DNA from: an uncultured Bacteroidota bacterium
GTDB lineage: Bacteria > Bacteroidota > Rhodothermia > Rhodothermales > Salinibacteraceae
DNA: 64,000 nt
Assembly (NCBI GenBank): GCA_913056185.1
Contig: CAJXLV010000005.1
Coordinates: 1 to 64,000, forward strand
Reading direction: 5' to 3'
A model generated the notes under the pieces. That model had not been told where the DNA came from, searched no databases, and saw nothing but the letters and a program-made list of their open reading frames with translations. Below, piece by piece: positions 26,550 through 36,013 of this stretch. Numbering within the stretch: the first letter of the stretch is position 1; each line of letters opens with the position of its first letter. Made by a program: the position numbers and the translations under genes.

Positions 26550-27848
26550 CTACTCCTCGAGGCCGACCCGCCGGAAGATGCGATCCACATTGCGAACGTG
26601 GTACGTGGGGTCGAACGCCTCGTCAATTTCGTCGGCCGACAGCACCTCCGTGATGGCGTCCGCCCCGGCCACCACCTCTTGGAACGGACGCTCCTCCTCC
26701 CAGGCCGTCATGGCAAGGGGCTGTACACGGTCGTACGCCTCCTCGCGGCTGAGCCCTTTGTCGATCAGCTTCAGCATGAGGCGCTGGCTGTTGTAGAGGC
26801 CGTGGGTCGCCTCCATGTTCTCGCGCATCGTGTCCTCGTAGACCACGAGGCCGTCGATGATGCCGCGGAAGCGGCGGAGGGCGTAGTGCAGCAGCGTCGT
26901 CGCGTCCGGCAGCACCACGCGCTCGACCGACGAGTGGCTGATGTCGCGCTCGTGCCAGAGGGCGACGTTGTCGAACTCGCTGTTCATGTAGCCGCGCAGC
27001 AGCCGCGCACAGCCGGTGATGTTTTCGGAGCCGACCGGATTGCGCTTGTGCGGCATGGCCGAGGACCCCTTCTGTCCCGCGCTGAACGCTTCTTCGGCCT
27101 CCCGCACCTCGCTGCGCTGCAGGTGGCGCACCTCCACGGCCATCTTTTCGAGCGTGGCCCCGATGCCTGCGATCACGCTCAAGTAATGCGCGTGGCGGTC
27201 GCGTGAGAGGATCTGCGTGGAGATAGGCGCCGGCTTGAGGCCCAGGCGCTCACATGTGTGGCGCTCCACCTCAGGCGGAATGTGGGCGAAGGTGCCCACG
27301 GCCCCGCTGAGCTTGCCCACGCGCAGTGTCTCGGCGGCCCGCTCGAAGCGCTCCTTCTGGCGGCGCATCTCGTCGTAGTAGCGCGCCATCTTGAGGCCGA
27401 ACGTAGTGGGCTCGGCGTGCACCCCGTGCGTGCGGCCCATCGTGAGCGTGTGCTTGTGCTCGCGGGCCTTCTCCGCCAGCGTCTCGATCATCTTGTCGAG
27501 CTGAGTGCGGATGAGGCTGTTGGCCTTTTTGAGGCGCACCATGTAGGCGGTGTCCACCACATCGGTAGAGGTGAGGCCGTAGTGGACCCACTTCTTCTCC
27601 TCGCCCAGCGTCTCGCTCACGGCCCGCGTAAAGGCCACCACGTCGTGCTTCGTCTCCTGCTCAATTTTCTTGATGCGGTCGATGTCAAAGTCGGCCTCGT
27701 CGTAGAGCGTCTCCACGTCCGCGGGCGGGATGGCGCCGATCTCGCTCCACGCGGCGCAGGCGGCGAGCTCGACATCGAGCCACGACCGGAATTTTTGTTC
27801 TTCGCTCCAGAGATCCGCCATCGGCGGACGGGTATAGCGGTCGATCAT
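26550..27848 (-). CDS. purB: Adenylosuccinate lyase
   Basis: 432 residues from the ATG at 27848 (MIDRYTRPPMADLWS). The lyase signature S-S-A-M-P-H-K-R-N-P is near residue 265, with T-S-T-D-V-V-D-T-A and M-G-R-T-H-G-V-H-A-E-P carrying the catalytic His residues. It performs two fumarate-releasing steps of purine synthesis (SAICAR to AICAR, adenylosuccinate to AMP). Length and architecture match the short bacterial type (PurB of Bacillus). It converges with the HhH gene. Confidence 0.97.
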   Translation of the reverse strand: MIDRYTRPPMADLWSEEQKFRSWLDVELAACAAWSEIGAIPPADVETLYDEADFDIDRIKKIEQETKHDVVAFTRAVSETLGEEKKWVHYGLTSTDVVDTAYMVRLKKANSLIRTQLDKMIETLAEKAREHKHTLTMGRTHGVHAEPTTFGLKMARYYDEMRRQKERFERAAETLRVGKLSGAVGTFAHIPPEVERHTCERLGLKPAPISTQILSRDRHAHYLSVIAGIGATLEKMAVEVRHLQRSEVREAEEAFSAGQKGSSAMPHKRNPVGSENITGCARLLRGYMNSEFDNVALWHERDISHSSVERVVLPDATTLLHYALRRFRGIIDGLVVYEDTMRENMEATHGLYNSQRLMLKLIDKGLSREEAYDRVQPLAMTAWEEERPFQEVVAGADAITEVLSADEIDEAFDPTYHVRNVDRIFRRVGLEE

Positions 27849-28205
27849 CGGCGGGCAACGTTGGGGGCGGAAAAGTGTGCACGAACGCCTGGGCTCGGCG
27901 GGGGGGCTCCGTAGTGGTTGCGCCCCCAAAAGGTCCCACTCGGCGGCGCGCGCCGGCGGACGCCCTGCTTCTCGGAGCGGAATTCAAACGTCCCTACAAG
28001 GGGCCAGCCCGCGGGACGCTGCCCTCCCCCATGCAAAAGCGGCCGACCTCCGTGCACGGGAGATCGGCCGCTGCAGGGCCTGCGGGCACGGTGCTACAAG
28101 CCGCCCCGGGCCACAAACGTACGAGAAGGAGTGCGCGCTCGGACTCTTTTCGTCCCGGCCTCCTTTCGGCACCGCCCCGTCCCGGGGCGTACACATCTCG
28201 TGTCG
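27849..28205. other. 357-base gap between purB and glnA
   Basis: No coding sequence is supported here on either strand; the open frames are Arg/Pro/Ser-rich by-products of high GC. The gap contains the glnA terminator (28035-28071) and presumably the purB promoter near 27850-27950, which I could not pinpoint. Confidence 0.6.
28035..28071 (-). terminator. Intrinsic terminator of glnA
   Basis: On the minus strand an arm GCGGCCGA (28064-28071, complement) pairs with TCGGCCGC (28039-28046), with extra pairing of CTCC/GGAG inside, then four T residues (28038-28035). It lies about 135 bases after the glnA stop. Confidence 0.75.
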
Positions 28206-29546
28206 TTAGAACGTTTCCAGGTAGCGGTCAAGCTCCCACTCGGAGACGGACGCAAGAAACTCGGTGTACTCGTGCGACTTGGCCTGCACATACTTCTCGC
28301 TCACGTGCGAGCCGAGGGCCTCGAGAACCACGTCGTCGTCTTCCAGGGCCGAGACTGCCTGGCCCAGCGTGCTCGGGAGCGTTTCGATGCCACGCTCCAG
28401 GCGGTCTGCCTCCGTAAATTCGTAGATGTTTTCGCGGACCGGGCCGGGCGCTTCGTTGCCCTTCTCAATGCCATCCAGCCCCGCACTCAGCATCACCGCG
28501 AAGGCGAGGTACGGATTGCACGTGGGGTCCGGCGAGCGCAGCTCAATGCGGGAGGCCGCCGGCACGCGCGCCGCGGGCTTGCGCACCAGTGCCGAGCGGT
28601 TCACGTCGCTCCACGCCACGTAGATGGGCGCCTCGTACCCCGGCACCAGCCGCTTGTAGGAATTGACCGTGGGGTTGCACACCGCCGTGATGGCCGGGGC
28701 ATGCTCCAGGATGCCGCCCAGGAACTCGTAGGCCAGCGTGCTGAGGTTAAACTCGTCGTCTTCGTCGTGGAAGGCGTTCTCGCCGTCCTCAAAGAGCGAC
28801 ATGTGGGTATGCATGCCCGAGCCGTTGATGCCCGAGATGGGCTTGGGCATGAACGTCGCATGCACGTCGTGCAGCTCTGCCGTCGCACGGACCACCGAAC
28901 GGAAGGTCGCCACATTGTCCGCTGTGGTGAGCGCATCGGCGTACTTGAAGTCAATCTCGTGCTGGCCACGGGCCACCTCGTGGTGACTTGCCTCGACCTC
29001 AAAGCCCATTGCCTCAAGGTTGTAGATGATTTCCGCGCGGATTTCCTGCGCCATGTCCTTGGGGGCGAGGTCGAAATAGCCGCCCGCGTCGTGCGTAACG
29101 GTCGTGGCCCTGCCGTCCTCGTCGTTCTCGAAGACGAAGAATTCAGGCTCCGGCCCCGCGTTCATCTCAAAGCCCATCTCCTCTGCCTTCGCAATGGCCC
29201 GCTTCAAAACGAAGCGCGGGTCCCCGGCAAAGGGCTCGTTGGTGGACGTGTTGATCACGTCGCAGATCATGCGGGCCGTCACCGTATCGTCACTCCGAGC
29301 GCTGCGCCACGGCAGCACGGAAAAGGTGTCGGGATCGGGCTTCAGGCGCATGTCCGACTCTTGGATGCGGACAAATCCTTCGATGGAGGATCCATCGAAG
29401 TAGATCCCCTCCCCAAACGCTTTCTCCGCTTGGCTGGCGGGGATGGAGATGTTTTTGACGGTCCCCAAAATATCGGTGAACTGCAGGCGCAGAAAGTCCA
29501 CGCCCTTCGCTTCAATCTGCTCTAAGACGTCGCTTTTGGTTGGCAT
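28206..29546 (-). CDS. glnA: Glutamine synthetase, type I (alpha-like)
   Basis: 446 residues, the length of the GSI-alpha type (Bacillus/archaea). Motifs: [53 protein letters not shown] and the C-terminal R-E-N-I-Y-E-F-T. It condenses ammonia and glutamate using ATP in the cytoplasm. The C-terminal region follows the Bacillus-type pattern instead of the adenylylation-site sequence of GSI-beta, so control by GlnE is unlikely. It follows an Lrp-type gene by 77 bases, a probable cotranscript or target. Confidence 0.97.
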   Translation of the reverse strand: MPTKSDVLEQIEAKGVDFLRLQFTDILGTVKNISIPASQAEKAFGEGIYFDGSSIEGFVRIQESDMRLKPDPDTFSVLPWRSARSDDTVTARMICDVINTSTNEPFAGDPRFVLKRAIAKAEEMGFEMNAGPEPEFFVFENDEDGRATTVTHDAGGYFDLAPKDMAQEIRAEIIYNLEAMGFEVEASHHEVARGQHEIDFKYADALTTADNVATFRSVVRATAELHDVHATFMPKPISGINGSGMHTHMSLFEDGENAFHDEDDEFNLSTLAYEFLGGILEHAPAITAVCNPTVNSYKRLVPGYEAPIYVAWSDVNRSALVRKPAARVPAASRIELRSPDPTCNPYLAFAVMLSAGLDGIEKGNEAPGPVRENIYEFTEADRLERGIETLPSTLGQAVSALEDDDVVLEALGSHVSEKYVQAKSHEYTEFLASVSEWELDRYLETF

Positions 29547-29623
29547 TGATAAATGCGGGGAGTTGGTCCAAGAAAACGAGAAAAGCGGCCGGAAAGGCCA
29601 TGCTGCAGGCTGCTGCGGGGCCG

Positions 29624-30127
29624 TTAGGGCACGGGGTCCTCAGCGCTGTCGTAGTCGTACAGCTCCATCGGCTCGGTGGGCACTGCGCGCGTGTCCTTGA
29701 AGGTGCTTAGCACGATACTGGTCGTCGTGTGCCCGACCCCCGGAAGGGCCTGTATCCGGGACAGAAATCGCTCCAGGTACGTGGTGTCTTTTACGCGCAC
29801 CTTCATCAGATGAGACCCCTCTCCGGTAATGGAATGCAATTCCAGCACGTGCTCCATGTCTTGTACGCGCTCCACAAACTCCGGGTAGTGCTCCGACCCA
29901 TCGACCGACACGCGAATGAATGCCGTGATGTCGAGCCGAAGTCGCTTCGCGTCTACGATGGCTGTGTATCCCTCGATCACGCCTCGCTCTTCGAGCTTGC
30001 GCATGCGCTCGCTGACCGCAGAGATCGAAAGGCCGACCTCGTCGGCGACGTCGCTTCGCTTCATGCGCCCGCTGCCCTGAAGCAGCTCCAAAATCTTCGC
30101 GTCGATTTCGTCGATGCTGTGCGCCAC
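29624..30127 (-). CDS. Lrp/AsnC-family transcriptional regulator
   Basis: 167 residues from the GTG at 30127, chosen because the family starts a few residues before the [12 protein letters not shown] helix and because AGAGAG precedes it; an in-frame GTG at 30166 would add 13 residues. Winged [31 protein letters not shown] (residues separated). C-terminal RAM domain: [20 protein letters not shown]. It sits between glnA (downstream) and divergent tdh-kbl, so amino-acid sensing that adjusts glutamine synthesis and threonine breakdown is a fair inference; Lrp controls kbl-tdh in E. coli. Confidence 0.92.
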   Translation of the reverse strand: MAHSIDEIDAKILELLQGSGRMKRSDVADEVGLSISAVSERMRKLEERGVIEGYTAIVDAKRLRLDITAFIRVSVDGSEHYPEFVERVQDMEHVLELHSITGEGSHLMKVRVKDTTYLERFLSRIQALPGVGHTTTSIVLSTFKDTRAVPTEPMELYDYDSAEDPVP

Positions 30128-30207
30128 AAATTCTCTCTGTCTGTTTCTTTTTGCCTCGCTCCCCACTCTACTTTATTTTCTTTGGCCTGTCAACCTGTAC
30201 GGGCAAA

Positions 30208-30250
30208 TAATTTTGCAAAACGCGTAAAATTCCTTGATGTAAGCGCTTTT
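30208..30250 (+). promoter_or_regulatory. Possible tdh promoter and AAGCGCTT palindrome
   Basis: TAATTTTG (30208-30215) fits the Bacteroidota -7 element TAnnTTTG, with TTTG at 30181-30184 upstream by 23 bases. GTAAGCGCTTTT (30239-30250) follows and has the same AAGCGCTT core as the LacI-type sites at 61365 and 62558. The 286-base divergent region also must hold the lrp promoter. Confidence 0.35.
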
Positions 30251-30452
30251 CTTCACAGGGGCTGATTGTTTCGATTTTCTGGAAGCGGTTCCGAACGGAA
30301 AGGACCTCAGCCCGTTTGGCTGGCGGACGTGTGGATCTGCATTGCTGCACGGAAACGGGCATGCCCTCCTTCGGAAATTCCTGCCCGGGGCCCTGTACGT
30401 GTTAGCTGCGCTACGCGCCTTTGCGTGCCCCTCTCACTTTCGGTCTGTGCGT

Positions 30453-31430
30453 ATGTCTCATGTTCTCGTGACCGGTGCCAACGGTCAGCTTGGCAGCGAA
30501 CTCGTCGAGGCTCTTCGCTCGCGGCACGGTCCCTCTGGGGTGATCCGGCTCGATCTGCAGCCGCCGCCAGGCCCCGACGGCCACGCGGCTGGGGGCCCGT
30601 TCGTGGTGGCCGACGTGCGCGACCGGGAGGCCCTGGCCGATTGCATCTCGCAGTACCAGATCGACACGGTCTACCACCTGGCCAGCCTCCTCTCGGCCAC
30701 CGGCGAGCAACACCCCGACCGCGCCTGGGACGTGAACATGGAGGGGCTCAAAAACGTCCTCGACCTCGCCTGCACACACCATCTCCGCGTCTTCTGGCCC
30801 AGCTCCATCGCCGTGTTCGGGCCCTCCACGCCCAAAGCGGACACGCCGCAAAAGACTGTCCTCGACCCCACCACCATGTACGGCGTCACCAAGCGCAGCG
30901 GCGAGCTGCTCTGCCGGTACTACCACCGCCGCTACGGCCTCGACGTGCGGAGCCTGCGCTACCCCGGCCTCATCAGCCACAAAACGGCGCCCGGCGGTGG
31001 CACCACGGACTATGCCGTCGACATGTACACCTCCGCCGCGAACGGACGGGACTACACCTGCTTTCTGGAGCCCGACGCCTGCCTGCCCATGATGTACATG
31101 CCGGACGCCATCCGTGCCACGCTCTCCCTCATGGAGGCCCCGGCCGAGGCCCTCTCGGTGCGCGATAGCTACAATGTTGCGGCCTTCAGCTTCTCGCCCC
31201 AGGACCTCGCCGCCGCTCTCCAGCGCCATGTCTCCAACTTTGCCTGCACCTACGCCTCCGACGAGCGCCAGCAGATCGCCGACGCCTGGCCCGCTTCCAT
31301 CGACGACACCGCCGCCCGCACCGACTGGAACTGGACCCCCACGTACGACCTGGACGCAATGACGGAAGACATGCTCGACCACCTCCAAGAGGACGAGAGG
31401 CTCCGAGAGGACGAGGGGGTAAGAGGGTGA
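30453..31430 (+). CDS. tdh: L-threonine 3-dehydrogenase (SDR/epimerase type)
   Basis: 325 residues from the ATG at 30453 ([17 protein letters not shown]). Extended SDR fold: Rossmann [25 protein letters not shown], and the Y-x-x-x-K pair in [10 protein letters not shown]. The family alone could be a sugar epimerase, but the gene directly precedes kbl, and this SDR form of TDH is the one found in Bacteroidota, some archaea and animals. It oxidises L-threonine to 2-amino-3-ketobutyrate with NAD+. A Glu/Asp/Arg-rich repeat-like end closes the protein. Confidence 0.88.
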   Translation: MSHVLVTGANGQLGSELVEALRSRHGPSGVIRLDLQPPPGPDGHAAGGPFVVADVRDREALADCISQYQIDTVYHLASLLSATGEQHPDRAWDVNMEGLKNVLDLACTHHLRVFWPSSIAVFGPSTPKADTPQKTVLDPTTMYGVTKRSGELLCRYYHRRYGLDVRSLRYPGLISHKTAPGGGTTDYAVDMYTSAANGRDYTCFLEPDACLPMMYMPDAIRATLSLMEAPAEALSVRDSYNVAAFSFSPQDLAAALQRHVSNFACTYASDERQQIADAWPASIDDTAARTDWNWTPTYDLDAMTEDMLDHLQEDERLREDEGVRG

Positions 31431-31593
31431 GAGGAACCCTCAGCGACGTTGCGTCCTTCGATCAACTGTGCCTCGATGCCCGGGCGCTCTTTCCCTCCCC
31501 TTTTCCCCTTTCTCCCCAACGCCACTGCCCACGACCGGCGCCTCCGTCCCACCTGCCTACTCACTCTTCCCCGCACCACCCCTTCACACCGCC

Positions 31594-32790
31594 ATGCCGA
31601 TGACCGACGACGTGACGGCCGACTTTCGGGAAACGCTTCAGGAGATCCGAAACGCCGGCACCTACAACGAAGAGCGCGTCATTACCTCCCAGCAAGACGC
31701 CGACATCGAGGTTGAGGGCGGACAACACGTCATTAACTTCTGCGCGAACAACTACCTCGGCCTCGCCAACCACCCGGAAATCATGGACGCCGCCAAGCGG
31801 GGCGTCGACCGCTACGGCTTCGGCGTCGCCAGCGTCCGCTTCATCTGCGGCACGCAGTCGGTGCACAAGGACCTGGAGCACGCCCTGTCGGCCTTCCACG
31901 ACACCGACGACACGATCCTCTACAACTCGTGCTTCGACGCCAATACGGGGCTGTTTGAGACGATTCTGGGCGAGGACGACGCCATCATCAGCGACGCCCT
32001 CAACCACGCCTCCATTATCGACGGCATCCGGCTCTGCAAGGCCGACCTCCACGTCTTCGACCACAGCGACATGGCCGATCTGGAGGCGAAGCTGCAGGCC
32101 GCCCAACGCGCCGAGAAGCGCCTGATCGCCACCGACGGCGTCTTTTCGATGGACGGCGACGTGGCGAAGCTCGACGAGATCTGCCGCCTGGCCGACGCGT
32201 ACGACGCGATGGTGATGGTCGATGAGTGCCACGCCACCGGCTTCATGGGCGAGGGGGGCCGCGGCGCCAGCGAGGCGAAGGGCGTCCTGGACGAGGTCGA
32301 CATCATCACCTCCACGCTCGGCAAGGCCCTCGGCGGCGCCACCGGCGGCTTTACCACCGGGCGGCAGGAGATCATCGACCTGCTGCGCCAGGAGTCGCGC
32401 CCGTACCTCTTCTCCAACGCCATCGCGCCGATGATCGCGAACGCCAGCCTCAAGGTGCTGGAGATGCTGCAGACGAGCGGCGAGCGGCGCGAGAAGATCT
32501 GGGAGAACGCCCGCTACTTCCGCAGCGAGATGGAAGACCGCGGCTTCGACATCAAGCCGGGCGACCACCCCATCGTGCCCATCATGTTCTACGACGCGAA
32601 GACGAGCGGCGCCATCGCCGACGAACTACTCGACCGCGGCATCTACGTCATCAGCTTCAGCTATCCCGTGGTGCCGAAGGAAGAGGCCCGCATCCGCGTG
32701 CAGATGTCGGCCGCCCACTCCAAAGACCAGCTCGACCGGGCGATCGACGCGTTTACAGACGTGGCCCGCACACACGACGTGATTGAATAG
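31594..32790 (+). CDS. kbl: 2-amino-3-ketobutyrate CoA ligase (glycine C-acetyltransferase)
   Basis: 398 residues from the ATG at 31594. PLP-dependent alpha-oxoamine synthase: C-A-N-N-Y-L-G-L-A near residue 50, [20 protein letters not shown], and the PLP Lys in [11 protein letters not shown]. It cleaves 2-amino-3-ketobutyrate with CoA to glycine and acetyl-CoA, completing threonine degradation with tdh 164 bases upstream. The surface is acidic. 8-amino-7-oxononanoate synthase is the paralogue to exclude; the F-I-C-G-T-Q-x-x-H segment and the tdh neighbour favour Kbl. Confidence 0.95.
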   Translation: MPMTDDVTADFRETLQEIRNAGTYNEERVITSQQDADIEVEGGQHVINFCANNYLGLANHPEIMDAAKRGVDRYGFGVASVRFICGTQSVHKDLEHALSAFHDTDDTILYNSCFDANTGLFETILGEDDAIISDALNHASIIDGIRLCKADLHVFDHSDMADLEAKLQAAQRAEKRLIATDGVFSMDGDVAKLDEICRLADAYDAMVMVDECHATGFMGEGGRGASEAKGVLDEVDIITSTLGKALGGATGGFTTGRQEIIDLLRQESRPYLFSNAIAPMIANASLKVLEMLQTSGERREKIWENARYFRSEMEDRGFDIKPGDHPIVPIMFYDAKTSGAIADELLDRGIYVISFSYPVVPKEEARIRVQMSAAHSKDQLDRAIDAFTDVARTHDVIE

Positions 32791-32800
32791 ATTCGGTTGA

Positions 32801-32930
32801 GCGTTAAGCGTTGTGGGTTGAGCGTGTGCCTGTTCGTACCTCTGAGCCGAATCAAGGAATTCCCCAACTCAAAACTCTCAACCCACAACCCACAACCCAC
32901 AACCCACAACCCACAACCCGCAACCCGAAA
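32801..32930. repeat. Dispersed repeat copy 3, long hairpin and CCCACAA heptamer array
   Basis: GCGTTAAGCGTT with a GGGTTGAG word (32801-32822) matches 16478-16499. GTTGTGGGTTGAG (32810-32822) pairs exactly with CTCAACCCACAAC (32877-32889). From 32882 the heptamer CCCACAA is repeated five times in perfect register, then one CCCGCAA variant. The element occupies the spacer between kbl and the S10 peptidase gene. Confidence 0.85.
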
Positions 32931-32962
32931 ACCCACCAACTCAAAACGAGCGGTTTCTATCG

Positions 32963-34492
32963 ATGACTCAGATTCGAACGGTCCTTTTTGGCACACTCCT
33001 TTTGCTCCTCATCGGCGGGACGGCGCACGCACAGGAGAAGGCGATGCCGGGACCGACGCGGTCGCTGCCGCCGGACACGGCCATCACCCAGTCCGACCAG
33101 GTGACCATCCAGGACGAGCCGGTGCCCTACGAGGTGACGACGGGCACGCAGCCGGTGTACGGCGAGAACGACCACGCCATCGCGTCGCTCCACTACACCT
33201 ACTACGAGCGCTCCGACGTGGACGACCGCACGCGCCGCCCCCTTGTGATCTCCTTCAACGGCGGCCCCGGCTCCGGCTCCCTCTGGATGCATCTCGGCTA
33301 CACCAGCCCCAAGCACCTGAAGATCAGCGACGAGGGCTTCCCCGTCCAACCCTACGGGGTGGAGGACAACGAGCACTCGATCCTCGACGTGGCCGACATC
33401 GTGTACGTCAACCCCGTCAACACCGGCTTCTCCCGCATCCTGGACGCGGAGGTGTCCCGCGACAAATTCTTTGGGGTAAACGCCGACGTGGACTACCTGG
33501 CCGCCTGGATCGACAATTTTGTCTCGCGGCAGGACCGCTGGCGCTCGCCGAAGTACCTCATCGGCGAAAGCTACGGCACCACGCGCGTCGCGGGCCTGGC
33601 CGGGCAGCTCCAGAACCGGCACTGGATGTACCTCAACGGCGTGATCCTCGTCTCCCCCACGGGCCTCGGCATGGAGCCGGCCGGCCCCTCGCCCCGCTCC
33701 GAAGCCCTCAAGCTGCCCTACTACGCGGCCACGGCCTGGTACCACGAGCAACTCCCGCCTGCGCTCCAAAACCGGGACCTCCAGGCCCTACTCTCGGAGG
33801 TCGAGAACTACACGGTCGAAGAATACATCCCGGCGCTCACGCGCGGCGGATACATCGACAGCACACGACGGCAGACGGTGGCGCAGCAGGTGGCCCGCTA
33901 CTCCGGCCTCTCCGAGCAGTTCGTGCTCAACCACAACCTCGCGGTGCCCGCCCGCGCCTTCTGGAAGGAGCTCCTGCAGGACGAGGGGCACACCGTGGGT
34001 CGCCTCGACTCTCGTTACCAGGGCGTGGATGTCAAAAACGCCGGAGACACCTACGACTATCCGGCGGAGCTCACGGCCTGGAACCACGCCTTCACGCCCG
34101 CCATCAACCACTACCTCCGCGACGAGCTCGGCTTCGAGACGGACCTCACGTACAACGTCTTTGGGCCCGTGCGGCCGTGGGAGGACGACGACAATGATAC
34201 CGGCGAGCAGCTGCGCCGGGCCATGGCCCAGAACCCCTACCTCCATGTCCTGGTACAGTCCGGCTACTACGACGGGGCCACCGACTACTTCTCGGCCAAG
34301 TACGTGATGTGGAACCTGGGCACGCGTCAGACGATGCGCGACCGGCTTCGCTTCGAAGGCTACCGCAGCGGCCACATGATGTACCTGCGCTCCGAAGATC
34401 TGGAGACGTCCAACCAGGACATTCGGGCGTTTATCGAGGCCTCGATTCCGGACGCGGGCACGCCGGCCCGCTACGGCCCGCGGCGGCAGTAG
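32963..34492 (+). CDS. Exported serine carboxypeptidase (S10 family)
   Basis: 509 residues with a signal peptide (TVLFGTLLLLLIGGTAHAQ). Family S10: F-N-G-G-P-G-S-G-S oxyanion region near residue 97, the nucleophile in I-G-E-S-Y-G-T-T near 195, an Asp/His-bearing end with Y-D-G-A-T-D-Y-F and Y-R-S-G-H-M-M-Y (His near 473). It would remove C-terminal residues from peptides outside the cytoplasmic membrane. The following genes encode exported amidohydrolases, suggesting a peptide or dipeptide-processing neighbourhood. Confidence 0.93.
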   Translation: MTQIRTVLFGTLLLLLIGGTAHAQEKAMPGPTRSLPPDTAITQSDQVTIQDEPVPYEVTTGTQPVYGENDHAIASLHYTYYERSDVDDRTRRPLVISFNGGPGSGSLWMHLGYTSPKHLKISDEGFPVQPYGVEDNEHSILDVADIVYVNPVNTGFSRILDAEVSRDKFFGVNADVDYLAAWIDNFVSRQDRWRSPKYLIGESYGTTRVAGLAGQLQNRHWMYLNGVILVSPTGLGMEPAGPSPRSEALKLPYYAATAWYHEQLPPALQNRDLQALLSEVENYTVEEYIPALTRGGYIDSTRRQTVAQQVARYSGLSEQFVLNHNLAVPARAFWKELLQDEGHTVGRLDSRYQGVDVKNAGDTYDYPAELTAWNHAFTPAINHYLRDELGFETDLTYNVFGPVRPWEDDDNDTGEQLRRAMAQNPYLHVLVQSGYYDGATDYFSAKYVMWNLGTRQTMRDRLRFEGYRSGHMMYLRSEDLETSNQDIRAFIEASIPDAGTPARYGPRRQ

Positions 34493-34547
34493 GACCGGGA
34501 TCGTCGAGACCATACGGCCTCTACGGTCAACATATTGAGGGAAACGC

Positions 34548-34575
34548 GTAGGGACGACCAGCCGGTCGTCCCTAC
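34548..34575. repeat. Perfect 12-bp palindromic hairpin (GTAGGGACGACC)
   Basis: GTAGGGACGACC (34548-34559) pairs exactly with GGTCGTCCCTAC (34564-34575) over a four-base loop, 56 bases after the S10 stop. It could terminate transcription (CTTT follows) or belong to a dispersed GTAGG-bounded element. Confidence 0.8.
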
Positions 34576-34581
34576 CGCTTT

Positions 34582-34631
34582 GTAGGTGGGGGAGAGCCCC
34601 GGTACTTGTGGATCCGGGGCGTACGCCCTAC
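34582..34631. repeat. Second GTAGG-bounded hairpin
   Basis: GTAGG (34582-34586) and CCTAC (34627-34631) bound an inner perfect stem CCCCGG (34597-34602) with CCGGGG (34614-34619). It follows the 34548 hairpin by six bases and ends 38 bases before the amidohydrolase start. Confidence 0.6.
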
Positions 34632-34669
34632 CCTTGTCGTACGTCTCGTTTCCAGACCGCCCCGCCACT

Positions 34670-35962
34670 ATGCGCCCCCGTCTCCTCGCAACCGCCGTGT
34701 TGGCCCTGTGCCTCGTGCTGCCCGCCCAGGCGCAGGAGCAGCCCCACGTCTTCCGCAACGCGACCCTCTACCCCATCTCGTCGGAGCCCATCGAGAGCGG
34801 CACGATGGTGGTGCAGGACGGCACCATTCAGGCCCTCGGCCCCACCGGCTCGGTAGAGGTCCCCGACGGGGCCGTGAGCCACGACGTAGCGGGCGCGGTC
34901 CTCATGCCGGGCCTCGTCGACACGCACTCCCACATCGGGCAGGTGAGCGGGGGCGACGGCTCGGCGGCGATGCACCCGGACGTGCGCACCCTCGACGCGA
35001 TCAACGCGCGGCACCCGTCGCTCGACCGGGCCCGCGCCGGCGGCATCACCACCGTGCAGGTGCTGTCGGGCTCGGGCCACCTGATGAGCGGGCAGACCAC
35101 CTTCCTCAAGCTGCGCGACGGCAATACGGCATCCGACCTGACGGCCTGCGACGACCGCCCCGTGGAGGCATGCGGCGGGATGAAGATGGCCAACGGCACC
35201 AACCCGCAGCGCGAGGCGGGGCCGTTCCCGCAGACGCGCGGCCACGCCGCCGCCATGGTGCGCCAGCAGTTTGTGGAGGCACAGGCGTACCAGCGCAAGA
35301 AGGAGCAGGCCGAGTCGGAGGCCGCGGGGCCGGACCGCGATCTGCGCATGGAGGGCCTCGTCGACGTGCTGGAAGGAAACCGCACCGTCCACTTCCACAC
35401 GCACCGCCACGACGACGTGCTCACCGCCATCCGGCTCAGCGAGGAATTTGGCTTCGATCTGGTGCTGCACCACGTGAGCGAGGCGTGGAAGGTGGCCGAC
35501 GACATCGCCGCGGCCGACGTGCCGGCTTCCATCATCCTCCTCGATGCCCCCGGCGGCAAGCCGGAGGCCGACGAGATTGCCTACCGCAATGGCCGGGTGC
35601 TCAACCAGGCGGGCGTGGACGTCGCGTACCACACCGACGACCCCATCACCGACTCGCGCCTCTTCCTCCGCCAGGCGGCCCTCGGCGTACGGGCCGGACT
35701 GTCGCGCGAAGCCGCTCTGGAGTCCGTCACGCTGGCCGGAGCCCGCATGCTCGGGCTGGCCGACGACACCGGCGCGCTGGAGGTGGGCAAAGATGCCGAC
35801 TTCATCGTCCTCTCCGGCGATCCACTCAGCGTGTACACGAAGATCGAGCAGACGTGGGTGGAAGGCGCCAAGGTGTTCGACCGCTCTGCCCCCGAGGACC
35901 GCGGCTTTGCCACGGGCGGCTACCGCGTCTACGACGACGCCATTCAGCACGTCCACGAGTAA
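34670..35962 (+). CDS. Exported amidohydrolase (imidazolonepropionase-like), apparently active
   Basis: 430 residues from the ATG at 34670 with a signal peptide (LLATAVLALCLVLPAQAQ). Metal-dependent amidohydrolase fold: L-M-P-G-L-V-D-T-H-S-H-I-G supplies the first two His ligands (near residue 80), H-F-H-T-H-R-H-D-D and L-H-H-V-S-E supply later His ligands, and Y-H-T-D-D-P the Asp. Exported relatives often act as dipeptidases or on cyclic amides; the substrate here is unknown. A sister gene 51 bases downstream has the same fold without these residues. Confidence 0.88.
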   Translation: MRPRLLATAVLALCLVLPAQAQEQPHVFRNATLYPISSEPIESGTMVVQDGTIQALGPTGSVEVPDGAVSHDVAGAVLMPGLVDTHSHIGQVSGGDGSAAMHPDVRTLDAINARHPSLDRARAGGITTVQVLSGSGHLMSGQTTFLKLRDGNTASDLTACDDRPVEACGGMKMANGTNPQREAGPFPQTRGHAAAMVRQQFVEAQAYQRKKEQAESEAAGPDRDLRMEGLVDVLEGNRTVHFHTHRHDDVLTAIRLSEEFGFDLVLHHVSEAWKVADDIAAADVPASIILLDAPGGKPEADEIAYRNGRVLNQAGVDVAYHTDDPITDSRLFLRQAALGVRAGLSREAALESVTLAGARMLGLADDTGALEVGKDADFIVLSGDPLSVYTKIEQTWVEGAKVFDRSAPEDRGFATGGYRVYDDAIQHVHE

Positions 35963-36013
35963 CGCCCGGCCCGTTCCTCCTGCTTCTGCCCTTCCCGTCA
36001 GATGGTTGTCCCC

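Noticed and set aside
29547..29623. Terminator between lrp and glnA
   Set aside because: Only a short GGCC stem near 29585-29605 with interrupted T-runs on the minus strand; too weak to call.
32882..32930. CRISPR array
   Set aside because: Units are only 7 bases without spacers, and no cas gene is present; it is a simple tandem repeat.
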